A program made the position numbers and the translations under genes. A stretch of DNA of 64,000 bases from contig CAWUKT010000018.1 in assembly GCA_963923035.1 (NCBI GenBank), positions 30,969-94,968 on the forward strand. The letters run 5' to 3'. Origin of the DNA: CAWUKT01 sp963923035 (GTDB taxonomy: Bacteria; Bacteroidota; Bacteroidia; J057; JADKCL01). The notes below the pieces were generated by a model. It made no database searches. It was not told the origin of the DNA and saw nothing but the letters and a program-made list of their open reading frames with translations. Positions within the stretch are counted from its first letter, which is position 1, and every line of letters begins with the position of its first letter. Positions 1-8,459 of this stretch are shown here, in pieces.

Positions 1-158
1 ATTTGTTGGCCCATCGTCCCCTTTCGAATCAGATTGCGGCCGACTTTTCGGTGGTGCACGCTTCCCCCCAGGTCATCGTGGTCGAAGATGGCGCTGCCAC
101 CTTCAATGCAAGCCACGGCGTGATCAGCCCTGAGTTCATTTTATCCCGAACCAGCTGA
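1..158 (+). CDS. ytxJ: C-terminal fragment of a YtxJ/BrxC-like monothiol bacilliredoxin
   Basis: Only the last ~51 codons lie in the window; the reading frame starts at base 3 and ends with TGA at 156-158. The residues read HRPLSNQIAADF, then HASPQVIVVEDG and FNASHGVI. This matches the conserved C-terminal half of the YtxJ/BrxC family, in which an H-x-SPQ segment (the cis-Pro turn of the thioredoxin fold) is followed by a short strand and an aromatic-x-A/T-S-H motif. Family members act in bacillithiol-linked thiol redox repair in the cytoplasm. The thiol-bearing N-terminal part is outside the window, so activity cannot be judged. The assignment rests on motif recognition alone. Confidence 0.72.
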   Translation, partial: LLAHRPLSNQIAADFSVVHASPQVIVVEDGAATFNASHGVISPEFILSRTS

Positions 159-313
159 TTGCCAACCACTTCCCTTATTCTCTTCGTTGACTGTATTTTT
201 TCTAAATATTTATTTGGAAATCAAGGTCGGACTCTGCATCTTTGCTGTCCCTTCAAGAGAAGATAACAACGCTGCGGTTCGCGCCCTGCGCGTGTACAAG
301 CGTCAAAATACAT

Positions 314-389
<76 letters not shown>

Positions 390-423
390 AGTCCTGATTC
401 GTTGAGAGTCAGGACTTTTTTAT
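390..423 (+). terminator. Rho-independent terminator of the tRNA
   Basis: AGTCCTGA at 390-397 pairs with TCAGGACT at 409-416, and a T run follows directly. It begins at the base after the tRNA CCA, so it most likely ends the tRNA transcript. The next ~260 bases, up to the gene at 688, show no convincing gene. Confidence 0.85.
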
Positions 424-687
424 TTCCCCAACCTTCCCTTGTATAGAATCTCTTCCAACCGTAACTCCAAAGCATCATTCGACCCAAGCCTTCCTACTTC
501 CCCTTACCCCATGACCGGAAGCCCCCCACTGCCATCCCCTTCCACCGAATCCCATTCAGACAGCCACAGCCACCGTTCGCCCCCGAGTGTCAGCGCCATT
601 TACTTTGGGCGCATTATCCAAGGTTTCTTCCCACATTTCGCAACTTATTGACAGGTTTCAGGTAAACCCAAACATACCAAACCCTTT

Positions 688-2238
688 ATGATTATGGAAC
701 TACAATCAAATGACGCTCAGAGCGTTAAATCAGAGGCTACCCCTATGCTCGGCGCCCACTCCTTTACTGGTTCAGCCGGAGCCCGAAAGGCATCGGCTCC
801 CCCCTTTCAATTGAAGGCAAGTTCGGCCGGAACGGTGCAAATGCGCGGTTACGACCTGAAGACCGTCATCGCGGCAGCGGGCGGACACGCCCATGAAACC
901 GCCAATGGACGGCAAATGTCAACTCCCAATCAAATGGCGATGGAGGGAATCAAGTGGCATTTTTCCATCCCCAAAGACAATCCCCACGACATGCACCTCT
1001 CGTTTTACCCCGCGGAGGATGCTGACTTCAACCACAAAATCCTCGATTTCAGGAGTCAATGGAATCCCCAATCGGAATCCTATGGCCCCGTTGCCCAGAT
1101 CTTTGCCCAGTGGAAGCCCTACAAAAAACAATTCGGGGCCATGAAGCAATTTGCCTCCGCCAGGTTTCAGGAGCTGGGAGTCGCCATCAAAACGTTGTTG
1201 GACAATCCTCCCCAAGCCCAATCCAATCCCTCACTTGGCGACGACTTCATTTCGCTGCAACCCTATGACGATGGAATGGACATCGATTTACCCAATGAAC
1301 GGTACACCCACGAACCGTTTCCGACCGGAGAGAACGAATACGAAACCAGCAAGACCCTCTTTTTCAAAAAAGACCCCGCGGCCCTTTCCAAGAGTACGCC
1401 GATTCAGCGAAAGGCCACCCACATCGCCGATGATGAATCCACGGACGAGCACATGGCCATAGAAAACTCCTTTGAATGGTTAGAATTATCTGCACCCGAC
1501 AACGTCAAAGCTGCCTATCGAGCAATTACATCCCATCCCACCCTGCAAATCTCCATTGGTTTTTCAGATCATGTAGAAGGTGAAGAATTCGGATTCAGCC
1601 AGATCCAGGGAAGTACCATTGCCATTCACCTCAGCCGGGAATTGATTCCCGAGGACGAAGAACTGACCGAAACGGACCTGCAGGCCACCATCTTCCACGA
1701 ATTTATCCTTCATATCATGCCTGCCCTACCCGACCTGTTGGCCTCGCGGGAGCCCCACCCCGATGAACTTCAGGAACATACCAACCTCGCTTCCTGGAAA
1801 ACCTACCTCGATACCTGCCAAGCTGTGAACGGTTATGTGCTGTTCAATGCCATTTCCGATGGGTTCCACCACCACCACCTTTTCCCAACCTCCCAACAAA
1901 GCGCTTTTGAGGGCCTGCTGAATAGCTATCCGGTGGACGGGATGTGGATCAACCAACTCGGAGGGGGTGTCTTCGGCATTGGATTAGGAGAGTCGCTCCA
2001 AAACTACTTCATTCGCACTCCGAACGGGATCACCTCCGCCCCGGACCTGGAAAGTGAATCTGAAAGCGACGATGGAAACATGATGCTGGACGAGCCCCCC
2101 ACTCATGGGAATGGAGATGGTTTTATTCCCTTGCCACAGGAAGACCCCATGTCCATAGATGATTTAGACGATTCCCAACGCTATTTTGGAGGACCATTTC
2201 CCGCCGAGAATGAGTACGAAACTTTCCCTTGGGATTGA
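688..2238 (+). CDS. Unrecognised 516-aa protein with HExxxH motif and duplicated acidic module
   Basis: No family could be assigned. There is no signal peptide. The N-terminal ~55 residues are polar and low in complexity, with stretches such as APPFQLKASSAGTVQM that resemble the leaders of Bacteroidota proteins associated with contractile injection systems (a resemblance only). The middle (about residues 260-345) precedes HEFILHIMP at 337-345; the spacing is HExxxH, one residue longer than the classical zincin HExxH. A module of about 40 residues occurs twice, at ~182-220 and ~474-516. Both copies share D-x-FI-x-L, an acidic MDID/SIDD stretch, RY and PFP...ENEYET, and the second forms the extreme C-terminus. 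A second ATG at 694 could be the start instead. A toxin or effector role is possible but is inference only. Confidence 0.7.
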   Translation: MIMELQSNDAQSVKSEATPMLGAHSFTGSAGARKASAPPFQLKASSAGTVQMRGYDLKTVIAAAGGHAHETANGRQMSTPNQMAMEGIKWHFSIPKDNPHDMHLSFYPAEDADFNHKILDFRSQWNPQSESYGPVAQIFAQWKPYKKQFGAMKQFASARFQELGVAIKTLLDNPPQAQSNPSLGDDFISLQPYDDGMDIDLPNERYTHEPFPTGENEYETSKTLFFKKDPAALSKSTPIQRKATHIADDESTDEHMAIENSFEWLELSAPDNVKAAYRAITSHPTLQISIGFSDHVEGEEFGFSQIQGSTIAIHLSRELIPEDEELTETDLQATIFHEFILHIMPALPDLLASREPHPDELQEHTNLASWKTYLDTCQAVNGYVLFNAISDGFHHHHLFPTSQQSAFEGLLNSYPVDGMWINQLGGGVFGIGLGESLQNYFIRTPNGITSAPDLESESESDDGNMMLDEPPTHGNGDGFIPLPQEDPMSIDDLDDSQRYFGGPFPAENEYETFPWD

Positions 2239-2374
2239 AGGGGTGGGGGGAAATGAAATAGCAAACCTGTACCCGGACCGAAGAGCCTGAATGGCCCCGC
2301 CCAGTCCAGGATGAGCGAGAAGGGCTTTGTTTCCATCCAAAAAAAACTTTATTGAATTAAATAGTTCTCTTCTC

Positions 2375-4132
2375 ATGGATTCATTGAGTGCGTCTCGCCA
2401 ACAAGGGAAAATAGCCTTTCCGACCCTCTTCCTGTTCATCCTATTGGTGGCCGGATACGTGGGGCTGTGGTTGGCCTTCACCCATGACCACCTCCATCCC
2501 CTGCTGACCGGTTTCCTCGGGGCTTTTCTGGCCTACGGAATGTTCACGGTTGCGCACGAAGCCAGCCACGGCAATATTTCCGGCGGCGATTCCAGGGTTC
2601 TCAGGCTTGAATCTTGGCTCGGGTGGTTCTCTGGTGCCACCCTGTTGGTTCCCTACGGCGCCTTCAAGGCGATCCACCTGGAGCACCACGCCCATACCAA
2701 TGATCCCGAGCACGACCCCGACCACTACGTGAATGGAAAAAACGCCGTGGACACCGCTTTTCGTTGCCTGACGGTCGTCGTGCACTACTATTCCCGCACC
2801 TTGGGGCGGGAAAGCCACCACAACGTCAACATGAAGGCGCGGCGGCAGGAAAGCATCCTCTTTCTTGTGGGCATGTCGCTGTTGATTGGCTCCCTGATCG
2901 CATTTGGCTTCGGAATCCCCCTCTTTTTCGTGGTGATTCTCCCCGCGCTGATCGCGGCGCCCTTCCTCGGTTTTGCCTTCGACTGGTTGCCCCATTTCCC
3001 CCACCACAACATGGGCAAGGACCTGAATACGAGAATCATCACCATCCCCGGCCTGGAATACCTGCTTTTGTTCCAGAGCTACCATTTGATCCACCACCTC
3101 CATCCACGCGTTCCCTTCTACCGCTACAAGCTCAAATTCCGGGAAATTGAATCGGAACTGGCCCGCAAGAAATCTCCGGTGGAAGGCTGGCGGGAACAGG
3201 ATGCGAAATTGATGCGGAGCGGCAATACCTACCACGACATCGCCCAGGGATCCAAGTGGAACTATGCGCTCCAGGTGGCTTCGGTGGAAATGCTCACCCA
3301 CGATTCGGCGGCGATCGAATTCGAAAATGTAGGTGGATTGCCGTTCCAATTTAAGGCCGGCCAGTACGTCGTGGTCTTCAAAAAGGTGAACTATGAAAAG
3401 ATCAGCCGCTGTTATTCCATTTGCTCGAATCCGGGGAAAGGAAAACTCCGCATCGGAGTCAAGCGGGTTCCGGGAGGGTTGTTGTCGAATCAGTTATTGG
3501 ATACCGTCAAGGCCGGACAAGCGATCCATGTAAGCGGTCCGTTTGGAGAGTTTGGATTGCAGGGAAACAGGGCCCAACATGTGTTCATTGCGGGGGGAAG
3601 CGGCATCACGCCCATTCTGTCCATGGTTCAACAGGGACTTGCGGACACCGAGGCGAAGATGAAGCTCATTTATGGTTGCCGCTCCGAACACGATGTGATG
3701 TTCAAAGAGGCCCTCGCCCAACTCCAGCGCGCCCATCCCGAGCGTTTCGAATTCGTCGTGACCTACGATGTGCTGGTGGCTGAAAAGCAGCGGGAGTTGT
3801 TGGGGGAGGTTTCGGAAAATGCCTCGTACTACGTATGCGGGCCGACCGCCATGATGGCGGCCTCCCAACAGGCCCTGGTCGCCTTGTCGGTGGATCCCCA
3901 GTGCATTGTGACCGAGGAATTCTCGCTGGAGGCCCCGTCGCTGACGGGGAAGCAGCATGTCGTCCGGCGCGGAAACATTTCGTTTGAAGCCTACACCTCG
4001 GAGACGATTCTGGAAGCGTCGCGGAGAAGCGACCTGACCTTGCCCCATGCCTGTGGCATGGGGCAAGGTCAAGCTCAAATCCGGGGAGGTCAGCTGGAAG
4101 TCGGAGGACCAATCGGTCCTGTTGGAAGCTGA
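2375..4132 (+). CDS. Fatty acid desaturase fused to ferredoxin reductase; 2Fe-2S domain frameshifted
   Basis: The N-terminal ~270 residues form a membrane fatty-acid-desaturase-type domain. It has several hydrophobic helices and three iron-binding histidine clusters: HEASHG (~61), HLEHHAH (~105) and HLIHHLHP (~237). It is followed by a ferredoxin:NAD(P)H reductase module with the FAD motif RCYSICS (~345), AGGSGITPIL for nucleotide binding and a terminal CGP near 488. A plant-type 2Fe-2S domain begins and reaches LPHACGMG, then loses the rest of its cysteine cluster. The open frame here ends at 4132 with unrelated residues. The missing C-terminus (KVKLKSGEVSW ... LTCLCRAESE) is readable in another frame up to a TAG at 4197-4199. 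The product would be a self-sufficient lipid or carotenoid desaturase/hydroxylase. The start was set at 2375 because upstream codons show no family-like sequence. It may be a pseudogene or a sequence error. Confidence 0.85.
   Translation: MDSLSASRQQGKIAFPTLFLFILLVAGYVGLWLAFTHDHLHPLLTGFLGAFLAYGMFTVAHEASHGNISGGDSRVLRLESWLGWFSGATLLVPYGAFKAIHLEHHAHTNDPEHDPDHYVNGKNAVDTAFRCLTVVVHYYSRTLGRESHHNVNMKARRQESILFLVGMSLLIGSLIAFGFGIPLFFVVILPALIAAPFLGFAFDWLPHFPHHNMGKDLNTRIITIPGLEYLLLFQSYHLIHHLHPRVPFYRYKLKFREIESELARKKSPVEGWREQDAKLMRSGNTYHDIAQGSKWNYALQVASVEMLTHDSAAIEFENVGGLPFQFKAGQYVVVFKKVNYEKISRCYSICSNPGKGKLRIGVKRVPGGLLSNQLLDTVKAGQAIHVSGPFGEFGLQGNRAQHVFIAGGSGITPILSMVQQGLADTEAKMKLIYGCRSEHDVMFKEALAQLQRAHPERFEFVVTYDVLVAEKQRELLGEVSENASYYVCGPTAMMAASQQALVALSVDPQCIVTEEFSLEAPSLTGKQHVVRRGNISFEAYTSETILEASRRSDLTLPHACGMGQGQAQIRGGQLEVGGPIGPVGS
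4035..4071. repeat. Perfect 17-bp inverted repeat with 3-nt loop inside the ferredoxin domain
   Basis: TGACCTTGCCCCATGCC at 4035-4051 is followed by TGT and then its exact reverse complement at 4055-4071. The left arm encodes the ordinary LTLPHA that precedes the first cluster cysteine. The right arm sits where the remaining cysteines should be coded and coincides with the break in reading frame. Confidence 0.95.
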
Positions 4133-4228
4133 AAAAGAGGCCGGATTCATCCTGACCTGCCTGTGCCGGGCCGAATCGGAGATCGAAATTGAGCGGTAGG
4201 CAAGCAGGAATTCACCAATAGAATCGCT

Positions 4229-4825
4229 ATGGGAAGGCACGCCAAAGCAAAGGAACGGAAACCCTTGTCCTCCAAAACCAAGCAGTGGTTGAGGGCTCTG
4301 GTACCATTGATCCAGGACCGCCCCCTGGACAAGCTGGCCATTGATGACCTGGCCAAGCTGGGCGGCAAAAGCAAAAGCAATATCTACTCCTATTTTTCCT
4401 CCAAGGAAGAAATCTACCAGACCGCTCTTCAATTGATCATCGATGATTTGCAGGCCGTGGTCTCGGACGAAATCCTGGAGGGAGACGAGATGGAACAGGC
4501 CTACCGACAAATCATGGTCACCATCAGCGAGGGCATCGAGGGCCTGTCGATCTATTTTCTCGATCAAATCCAATCGTTTTTCCCCTCGGTATGGGCGATT
4601 GTCGAGCAATTCACCTCCCAACTCCTCGCGAACCTGGCGCTGGTCTACCAAAAGGGCATGGACACCGGCGAATTCCGTTCCTCCAATGTGGCGTTGCTCA
4701 CCGCCCTGGACAATCACTTTGTAATGTCCATCATGACCGATTCCGCCTATTTCCAGGACCAGGAACTTTCCCTGAACGACCTGGTCACCGAGTATTTGGA
4801 GATGCGGATTCGGGCGTTGAAATGA
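4229..4825 (+). CDS. TetR/AcrR-family transcriptional regulator
   Basis: This 198-residue protein has the TetR layout: an N-terminal helix-turn-helix (about residues 30-60, containing IDDLAKLGGKSKSNIYSYFSSKEEIY, with the diagnostic YxYFxSKEE recognition helix) and an all-helical ligand domain of variable sequence. It begins 29 bases after the restored end of the desaturase/reductase gene and is on the same strand, so it probably controls that gene and itself in response to a lipid-like ligand. That role is inferred from position. No operator was clearly seen. Confidence 0.9.
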   Translation: MGRHAKAKERKPLSSKTKQWLRALVPLIQDRPLDKLAIDDLAKLGGKSKSNIYSYFSSKEEIYQTALQLIIDDLQAVVSDEILEGDEMEQAYRQIMVTISEGIEGLSIYFLDQIQSFFPSVWAIVEQFTSQLLANLALVYQKGMDTGEFRSSNVALLTALDNHFVMSIMTDSAYFQDQELSLNDLVTEYLEMRIRALK

Positions 4826-4880
4826 GTGGGGGAATGAGCGAAAAAGTTGACGGAGGAAACTTACTGCCTATCTTGCCCTT

Positions 4881-5915
4881 ATGGGCGTCTTCCAAATAGT
4901 GAACGTTTCTTCCATTGCCATTGCATCGTTCCTCGGGCTCCATTTTTTCTTCCGGGGAAAAAGAGAAAATATCGTTTTGGGGCTGTGCCTGGTTTTCATT
5001 GCGTTCTCGGTACTGGCTTCAGAACTTCTCCATCCCCTCCTATTCATTCTTTCTTCCCCCTTTCTTCTCGCCCCCCTTTTGCTCCAATTCCTGTTTGCCA
5101 TCATCCAAAAACCCGCTTCCACCACCCGCAAATCCCAATGGCTATTTACTTTTGCCGCCGCCGATGCCTTGGTTGTGATGCTATTCCCTGATTCGGAACT
5201 GAGGGCATTGATTTCGGCCCTGCTTTCTTCGGCATTCAACCTCATCGTCTTCAGTTGGATTCTGCTCGAGTTGAAACGGCACTCCCGAACCATCGAATCC
5301 ATTTTTTCGGCCACGGAAGGAAAACGGCTCCTTTGGCTCCGAAATTTGACCTGGATCCAATTGGCATTCTCGGTTTTATGGCTCCTGGATGACAGCCTTT
5401 ATCTGACATTGGGAACCAACCCAATTTCCGAGCTCTGCTCGCAAATTTCCCTCTTCACCACGTTTCTTACCATCGTCTGGATTGGATTTGCAGGACTCAG
5501 GCAACTTCAAATCTACGATGCACCTGCCGATGCGCTCCTGACTTCCCCTCATCCATCGCCGGCAGAAATTCCCCACCTGGAAAAACGCTATTCCCAAATC
5601 GTGACGGTTATCGAGCGGGACAAACTTTTCCTGAACAAAAATCTATCCCTTCAGGACCTCGCCACTGAACTCCAACTGAAGGGAAAGGACCTGTCCCAAA
5701 TCATCAACCAAGGTTTCCACGCCAATTTCTACCACTTCATCAATCATTTTCGCATCCAATACTTTAAATCTTTGGTTCAGGAGGGGAAACATCAGCAAAT
5801 GACCCTGGAAGGATTGGCCAAAGAGGTCGGTTTCAATTCTAAATCAACGTTTTATGCAGCCTTCAAAAAGAATGAAGGCATGACACCGAGGGCCTATATC
5901 CTGCAACAGAAATAG
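4881..5915 (+). CDS. AraC-family regulator with N-terminal membrane domain
   Basis: The first ~210 residues form a run of hydrophobic segments (roughly six to seven helices beginning VNVSSIAIASFLGLHFFF). The C-terminal ~100 residues are a double helix-turn-helix AraC domain. They include LSLQDLATELQL and later LEGLAKEVGFNSKSTFYAAF, ending in MTPRAYI, the usual family signature. Such membrane-AraC proteins are common in Bacteroidota and are thought to sense envelope or extracellular signals. It lies 55 bases after the TetR gene and 96 bases before a lipoprotein gene that it may control. Confidence 0.88.
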   Translation: MGVFQIVNVSSIAIASFLGLHFFFRGKRENIVLGLCLVFIAFSVLASELLHPLLFILSSPFLLAPLLLQFLFAIIQKPASTTRKSQWLFTFAAADALVVMLFPDSELRALISALLSSAFNLIVFSWILLELKRHSRTIESIFSATEGKRLLWLRNLTWIQLAFSVLWLLDDSLYLTLGTNPISELCSQISLFTTFLTIVWIGFAGLRQLQIYDAPADALLTSPHPSPAEIPHLEKRYSQIVTVIERDKLFLNKNLSLQDLATELQLKGKDLSQIINQGFHANFYHFINHFRIQYFKSLVQEGKHQQMTLEGLAKEVGFNSKSTFYAAFKKNEGMTPRAYILQQK

Positions 5916-6011
5916 TACGAGTCCCCGCATTCAAACCTATTTGAACTCATTTTCAGGAGGGATTTTCTGCCTTTCCCCGTTTTTTGTTCATTCAACCCAG
6001 GAATAACAACC

Positions 6012-6872
6012 ATGAATCAAATTTTGATGAAAAGAACCCAGGTATCAATTTTCACCATTGTAATTCTCTTGCTGAGTGGCTCCTTGACGGCCTGCAAAAA
6101 GAAAATGCCCGTGAGCCCGGGAAACGATCCCAACTTTAAAATTGAAGCAAATGAAGATGCTGAATTTTCCCGGTTCAACCGGAAAGTAGAGGTCTTTGGG
6201 ATCAATATTTATGCGGTCAAAAAGGTCGATGACGACCGGCTCCTACATGCGGCCAATGTCCTGGCCCAGTACCTCGACAACGATGAAGATGGGGCGGTCG
6301 ACAATCCAGACGTGTGGAACGCTATGGTCAACAACGGGGCCTACCTGGTCATGTGGAAAAAGCAATCTGATTTGAATCGGATTTCGCCTCCTGCTGAGGC
6401 CATCGGGCAGGACCTCGGGAATGACGAAACCATTCCGGACTGGCATTCCAACGGGCAAACGGGGCGCTTCGATGCTTCGCTCGAAGAGGTATGGCACCTG
6501 GTGACCCACGCGGGGTATGAGCAGGCCTATCCCAATGTGTTTGGAACGGCGAAAGGCACTTCGATGTCTGACGCCATGGACGTCGCCCGGGGCGGGGTCT
6601 TCGATTCCCCTCCCCAAAGCTATCCTGAATCCGCCTGGTACACCTACGACGACCCCACCTGCGACTACAATTGCCAGGGAGGCGAATACATCTATTGGGT
6701 GCTGACCTCCATGCTGGGGGCCCAAGAAAACCGGGCCTCAGAGATAGGAAACGAATGGGAGCTCCATACCCGGGCCCTGGTTGAGGAAAAAGACCCTGTG
6801 GCCTACGAATTGCTGACGGACCCCCAGTATAAATTTCCCACCCGGTTGCCCGACGGGACCTACCAGAGGTGA
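6012..6872 (+). CDS. Lipoprotein with EF-hand-like calcium motif
   Basis: The N-terminus is a type II signal peptide ending in SLTAC with the lipid-modified Cys at residue 28, then a charged KKK stretch. A DNDEDGAVDNPD segment near residue 93 matches an EF-hand or dockerin-like calcium loop (D-x-D-x-DG). The rest is a conserved-looking globular domain with EEVWHLVTHAGYEQAYP and a Trp/Tyr-rich end. I do not recognise the family beyond that. AGGA lies 11 bases before the ATG at 6012. It follows the AraC gene and may be its target. Its likely location is the outer or inner membrane surface. Confidence 0.8.
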   Translation: MNQILMKRTQVSIFTIVILLLSGSLTACKKKMPVSPGNDPNFKIEANEDAEFSRFNRKVEVFGINIYAVKKVDDDRLLHAANVLAQYLDNDEDGAVDNPDVWNAMVNNGAYLVMWKKQSDLNRISPPAEAIGQDLGNDETIPDWHSNGQTGRFDASLEEVWHLVTHAGYEQAYPNVFGTAKGTSMSDAMDVARGGVFDSPPQSYPESAWYTYDDPTCDYNCQGGEYIYWVLTSMLGAQENRASEIGNEWELHTRALVEEKDPVAYELLTDPQYKFPTRLPDGTYQR

Positions 6873-7062
6873 TTGGCTGTTGGGATGGAACGGGGAAATG
6901 GCCGGAGCTCGGTTGGTCGGATCCTCCCCCTGCCCCAATTGTTCCCCCACCGCATCGGAGGAGATGTGGTGGGGGAAATTTGCTTCTTTGACCTTCCCTC
7001 AACGCCCATCACTGGCACAAGTCCCCAACTTTCCCAATATTGGGCCCATTACCTCACTGCCC

Positions 7063-7689
7063 ATGGAAACTGGACTGATCTTATCGTTTTTGGGAGCATC
7101 GATCATGCTGACCTTGATGCCGGGACCGGACAATATCTTTGTCCTCACCGAAAGCCTGACCAAAGGGCGGCGAAACGGACTCGCCATCTCCACGGGGCTG
7201 TCTTTGGGCGTGCTGGTCCATACCATCGCTGCCGCGACGGGCCTCTCCCTGATCATCCAAAGCTCGGCCCTGGCATTTTCCATCATCAAATATGCCGGCG
7301 CCCTGTACCTGTTGTACCTCGCATTCAAGGCCTTCCGGGAAAAACAGCCCATTTCCGACTTTGAAGCCGGTTCAGCGCCCCCCTCCCGCTTTTTGGTCCT
7401 CGTTCGGAAAGGCTTCCTGATGAACATCCTGAATCCCAAGGTGTCCCTCTTTTTCATTGCCTTCCTCCCCCAGTTCATCTCCCCGAAGGGCATGGACATC
7501 ACCTTTCAAATGATCATTCTGGGGGTCATCTTCATGGTGCAGGCGTGGATCATTTTCAGCGCCATCGCCCTGCTGTCCGGAAAATTAACCCGCTACGTCA
7601 ACAGCCCCCGGTTCTGGAACATCACCCGGTGGGGCAAGGTCTCCGTGCTGTCTCTCCTCGCCCTGACCCTTGCCATCTCGAAAAAATAA
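7063..7689 (+). CDS. LysE-family amino acid exporter
   Basis: The protein has 208 residues, the usual family length, and about six hydrophobic helices. The first helix ends in the LysE/RhtB signature LTLMPGPDNIFVLTES. Further conserved stretches are ISTGLSLGVLVHT and GFLMNILNPKVSLFF. The frame is open upstream to 6880, but those codons encode a Pro/Ser-rich stretch with no family match, so the ATG at 7063 is preferred. It would export amino acids or related small metabolites across the inner membrane. Only 5 bases separate it from the acetyltransferase that follows, so the two are probably co-transcribed. Confidence 0.9.
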   Translation: METGLILSFLGASIMLTLMPGPDNIFVLTESLTKGRRNGLAISTGLSLGVLVHTIAAATGLSLIIQSSALAFSIIKYAGALYLLYLAFKAFREKQPISDFEAGSAPPSRFLVLVRKGFLMNILNPKVSLFFIAFLPQFISPKGMDITFQMIILGVIFMVQAWIIFSAIALLSGKLTRYVNSPRFWNITRWGKVSVLSLLALTLAISKK

Positions 7690-7694
7690 ATCCG

Positions 7695-8324
7695 ATGGAG
7701 CCATTGTCCCACGATCTTTTCGCCCCCAACCTCGTCCTGGAAACCGATCTGGTGCGGCTCCGCCCCGTGTATCCCGGTGACACCGATGCCTTTCGGGCCA
7801 TCGCGTTTGAGCCCCGGATTTGGAGCTATTTCACCAGCGAAATCACGACCGAGGCCGAGCTCCATTACTGGATCATGGATGCCATTGCGCAGCGGCAGGC
7901 CCGGCAACGGGCCGCTTTTGTGCTGGTTAACCGCTCATCGGGCGAGGTCGCGGGCTCCAGCAGCTTTGGGAATTATTCGGCCCGGGACCAACGCGTTGAA
8001 ATCGGCTGGTCCTGGATCCATCCCCGGCACCAGCGCACGGGGATCAACCGCCATGCGAAGTTCCTGCTGCTGGAATTTGCGTTCCGGTACGCCCGCTTGC
8101 TGCGGGTCGAGTTCAAGACGGATGTCCTGAACCAGGCCGCCCGCCGAGCTTTGCTCGGGATTGGGTGTACCGAAGAAGGCGTTCTGCGCAGCCATACCCG
8201 CATGCCTGGAAACCGCCGCCGGGACACGATTTATTACAGCATTCTGGAAAATGAATGGGTGGCCATCAAAAGTCGAATTTTCCCCGGCATTCCCTTTGAA
8301 ATTCGCCACGAAGACCCGAATTGA
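7695..8324 (+). CDS. GNAT-family N-acetyltransferase (RimJ/RimL type)
   Basis: The protein has 209 residues. The start at 7695 (MEPLSHDLF) precedes the typical family opening LETDLVRLRPVYPGDTDAFRAIAFEP. VEIGWSWIHPRHQRTGINRHAKFLLLEFAF forms the central strand and acetyl-CoA-binding loop of RimJ/RimL-like enzymes. LRVEFKTDVLNQAARRALLGIGCTEEGVLR follows the usual VEFKTD..N..SR.A motif. The substrate is unknown. It is likely coupled to the LysE gene upstream; joint handling of an amino-acid-like compound by acetylation and export is possible but unproven. Confidence 0.9.
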   Translation: MEPLSHDLFAPNLVLETDLVRLRPVYPGDTDAFRAIAFEPRIWSYFTSEITTEAELHYWIMDAIAQRQARQRAAFVLVNRSSGEVAGSSSFGNYSARDQRVEIGWSWIHPRHQRTGINRHAKFLLLEFAFRYARLLRVEFKTDVLNQAARRALLGIGCTEEGVLRSHTRMPGNRRRDTIYYSILENEWVAIKSRIFPGIPFEIRHEDPN

Positions 8325-8459
8325 TTTCCCCAACCATTCCCCTTCTCCTCCTGTTGCCCCCCTCATTTCCCTTCTTCCCGACATTTCCATCTCCCGGGTA
8401 GGGTATTCCCTGGCATCGTCGTCTTTGCTCTGAGTGCTGCTCCAAAAAGACCTCAGATT

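Noticed and set aside
439..651. Small open frame after the tRNA terminator
   Set aside because: The translation is Pro/Ser-rich and has no family-like features or ribosome-binding context. It is most likely non-coding.
6880..7062. N-terminal extension of the LysE gene
   Set aside because: The extra 61 residues are Pro/Ser/Trp-rich and precede a standard LysE start at 7063.
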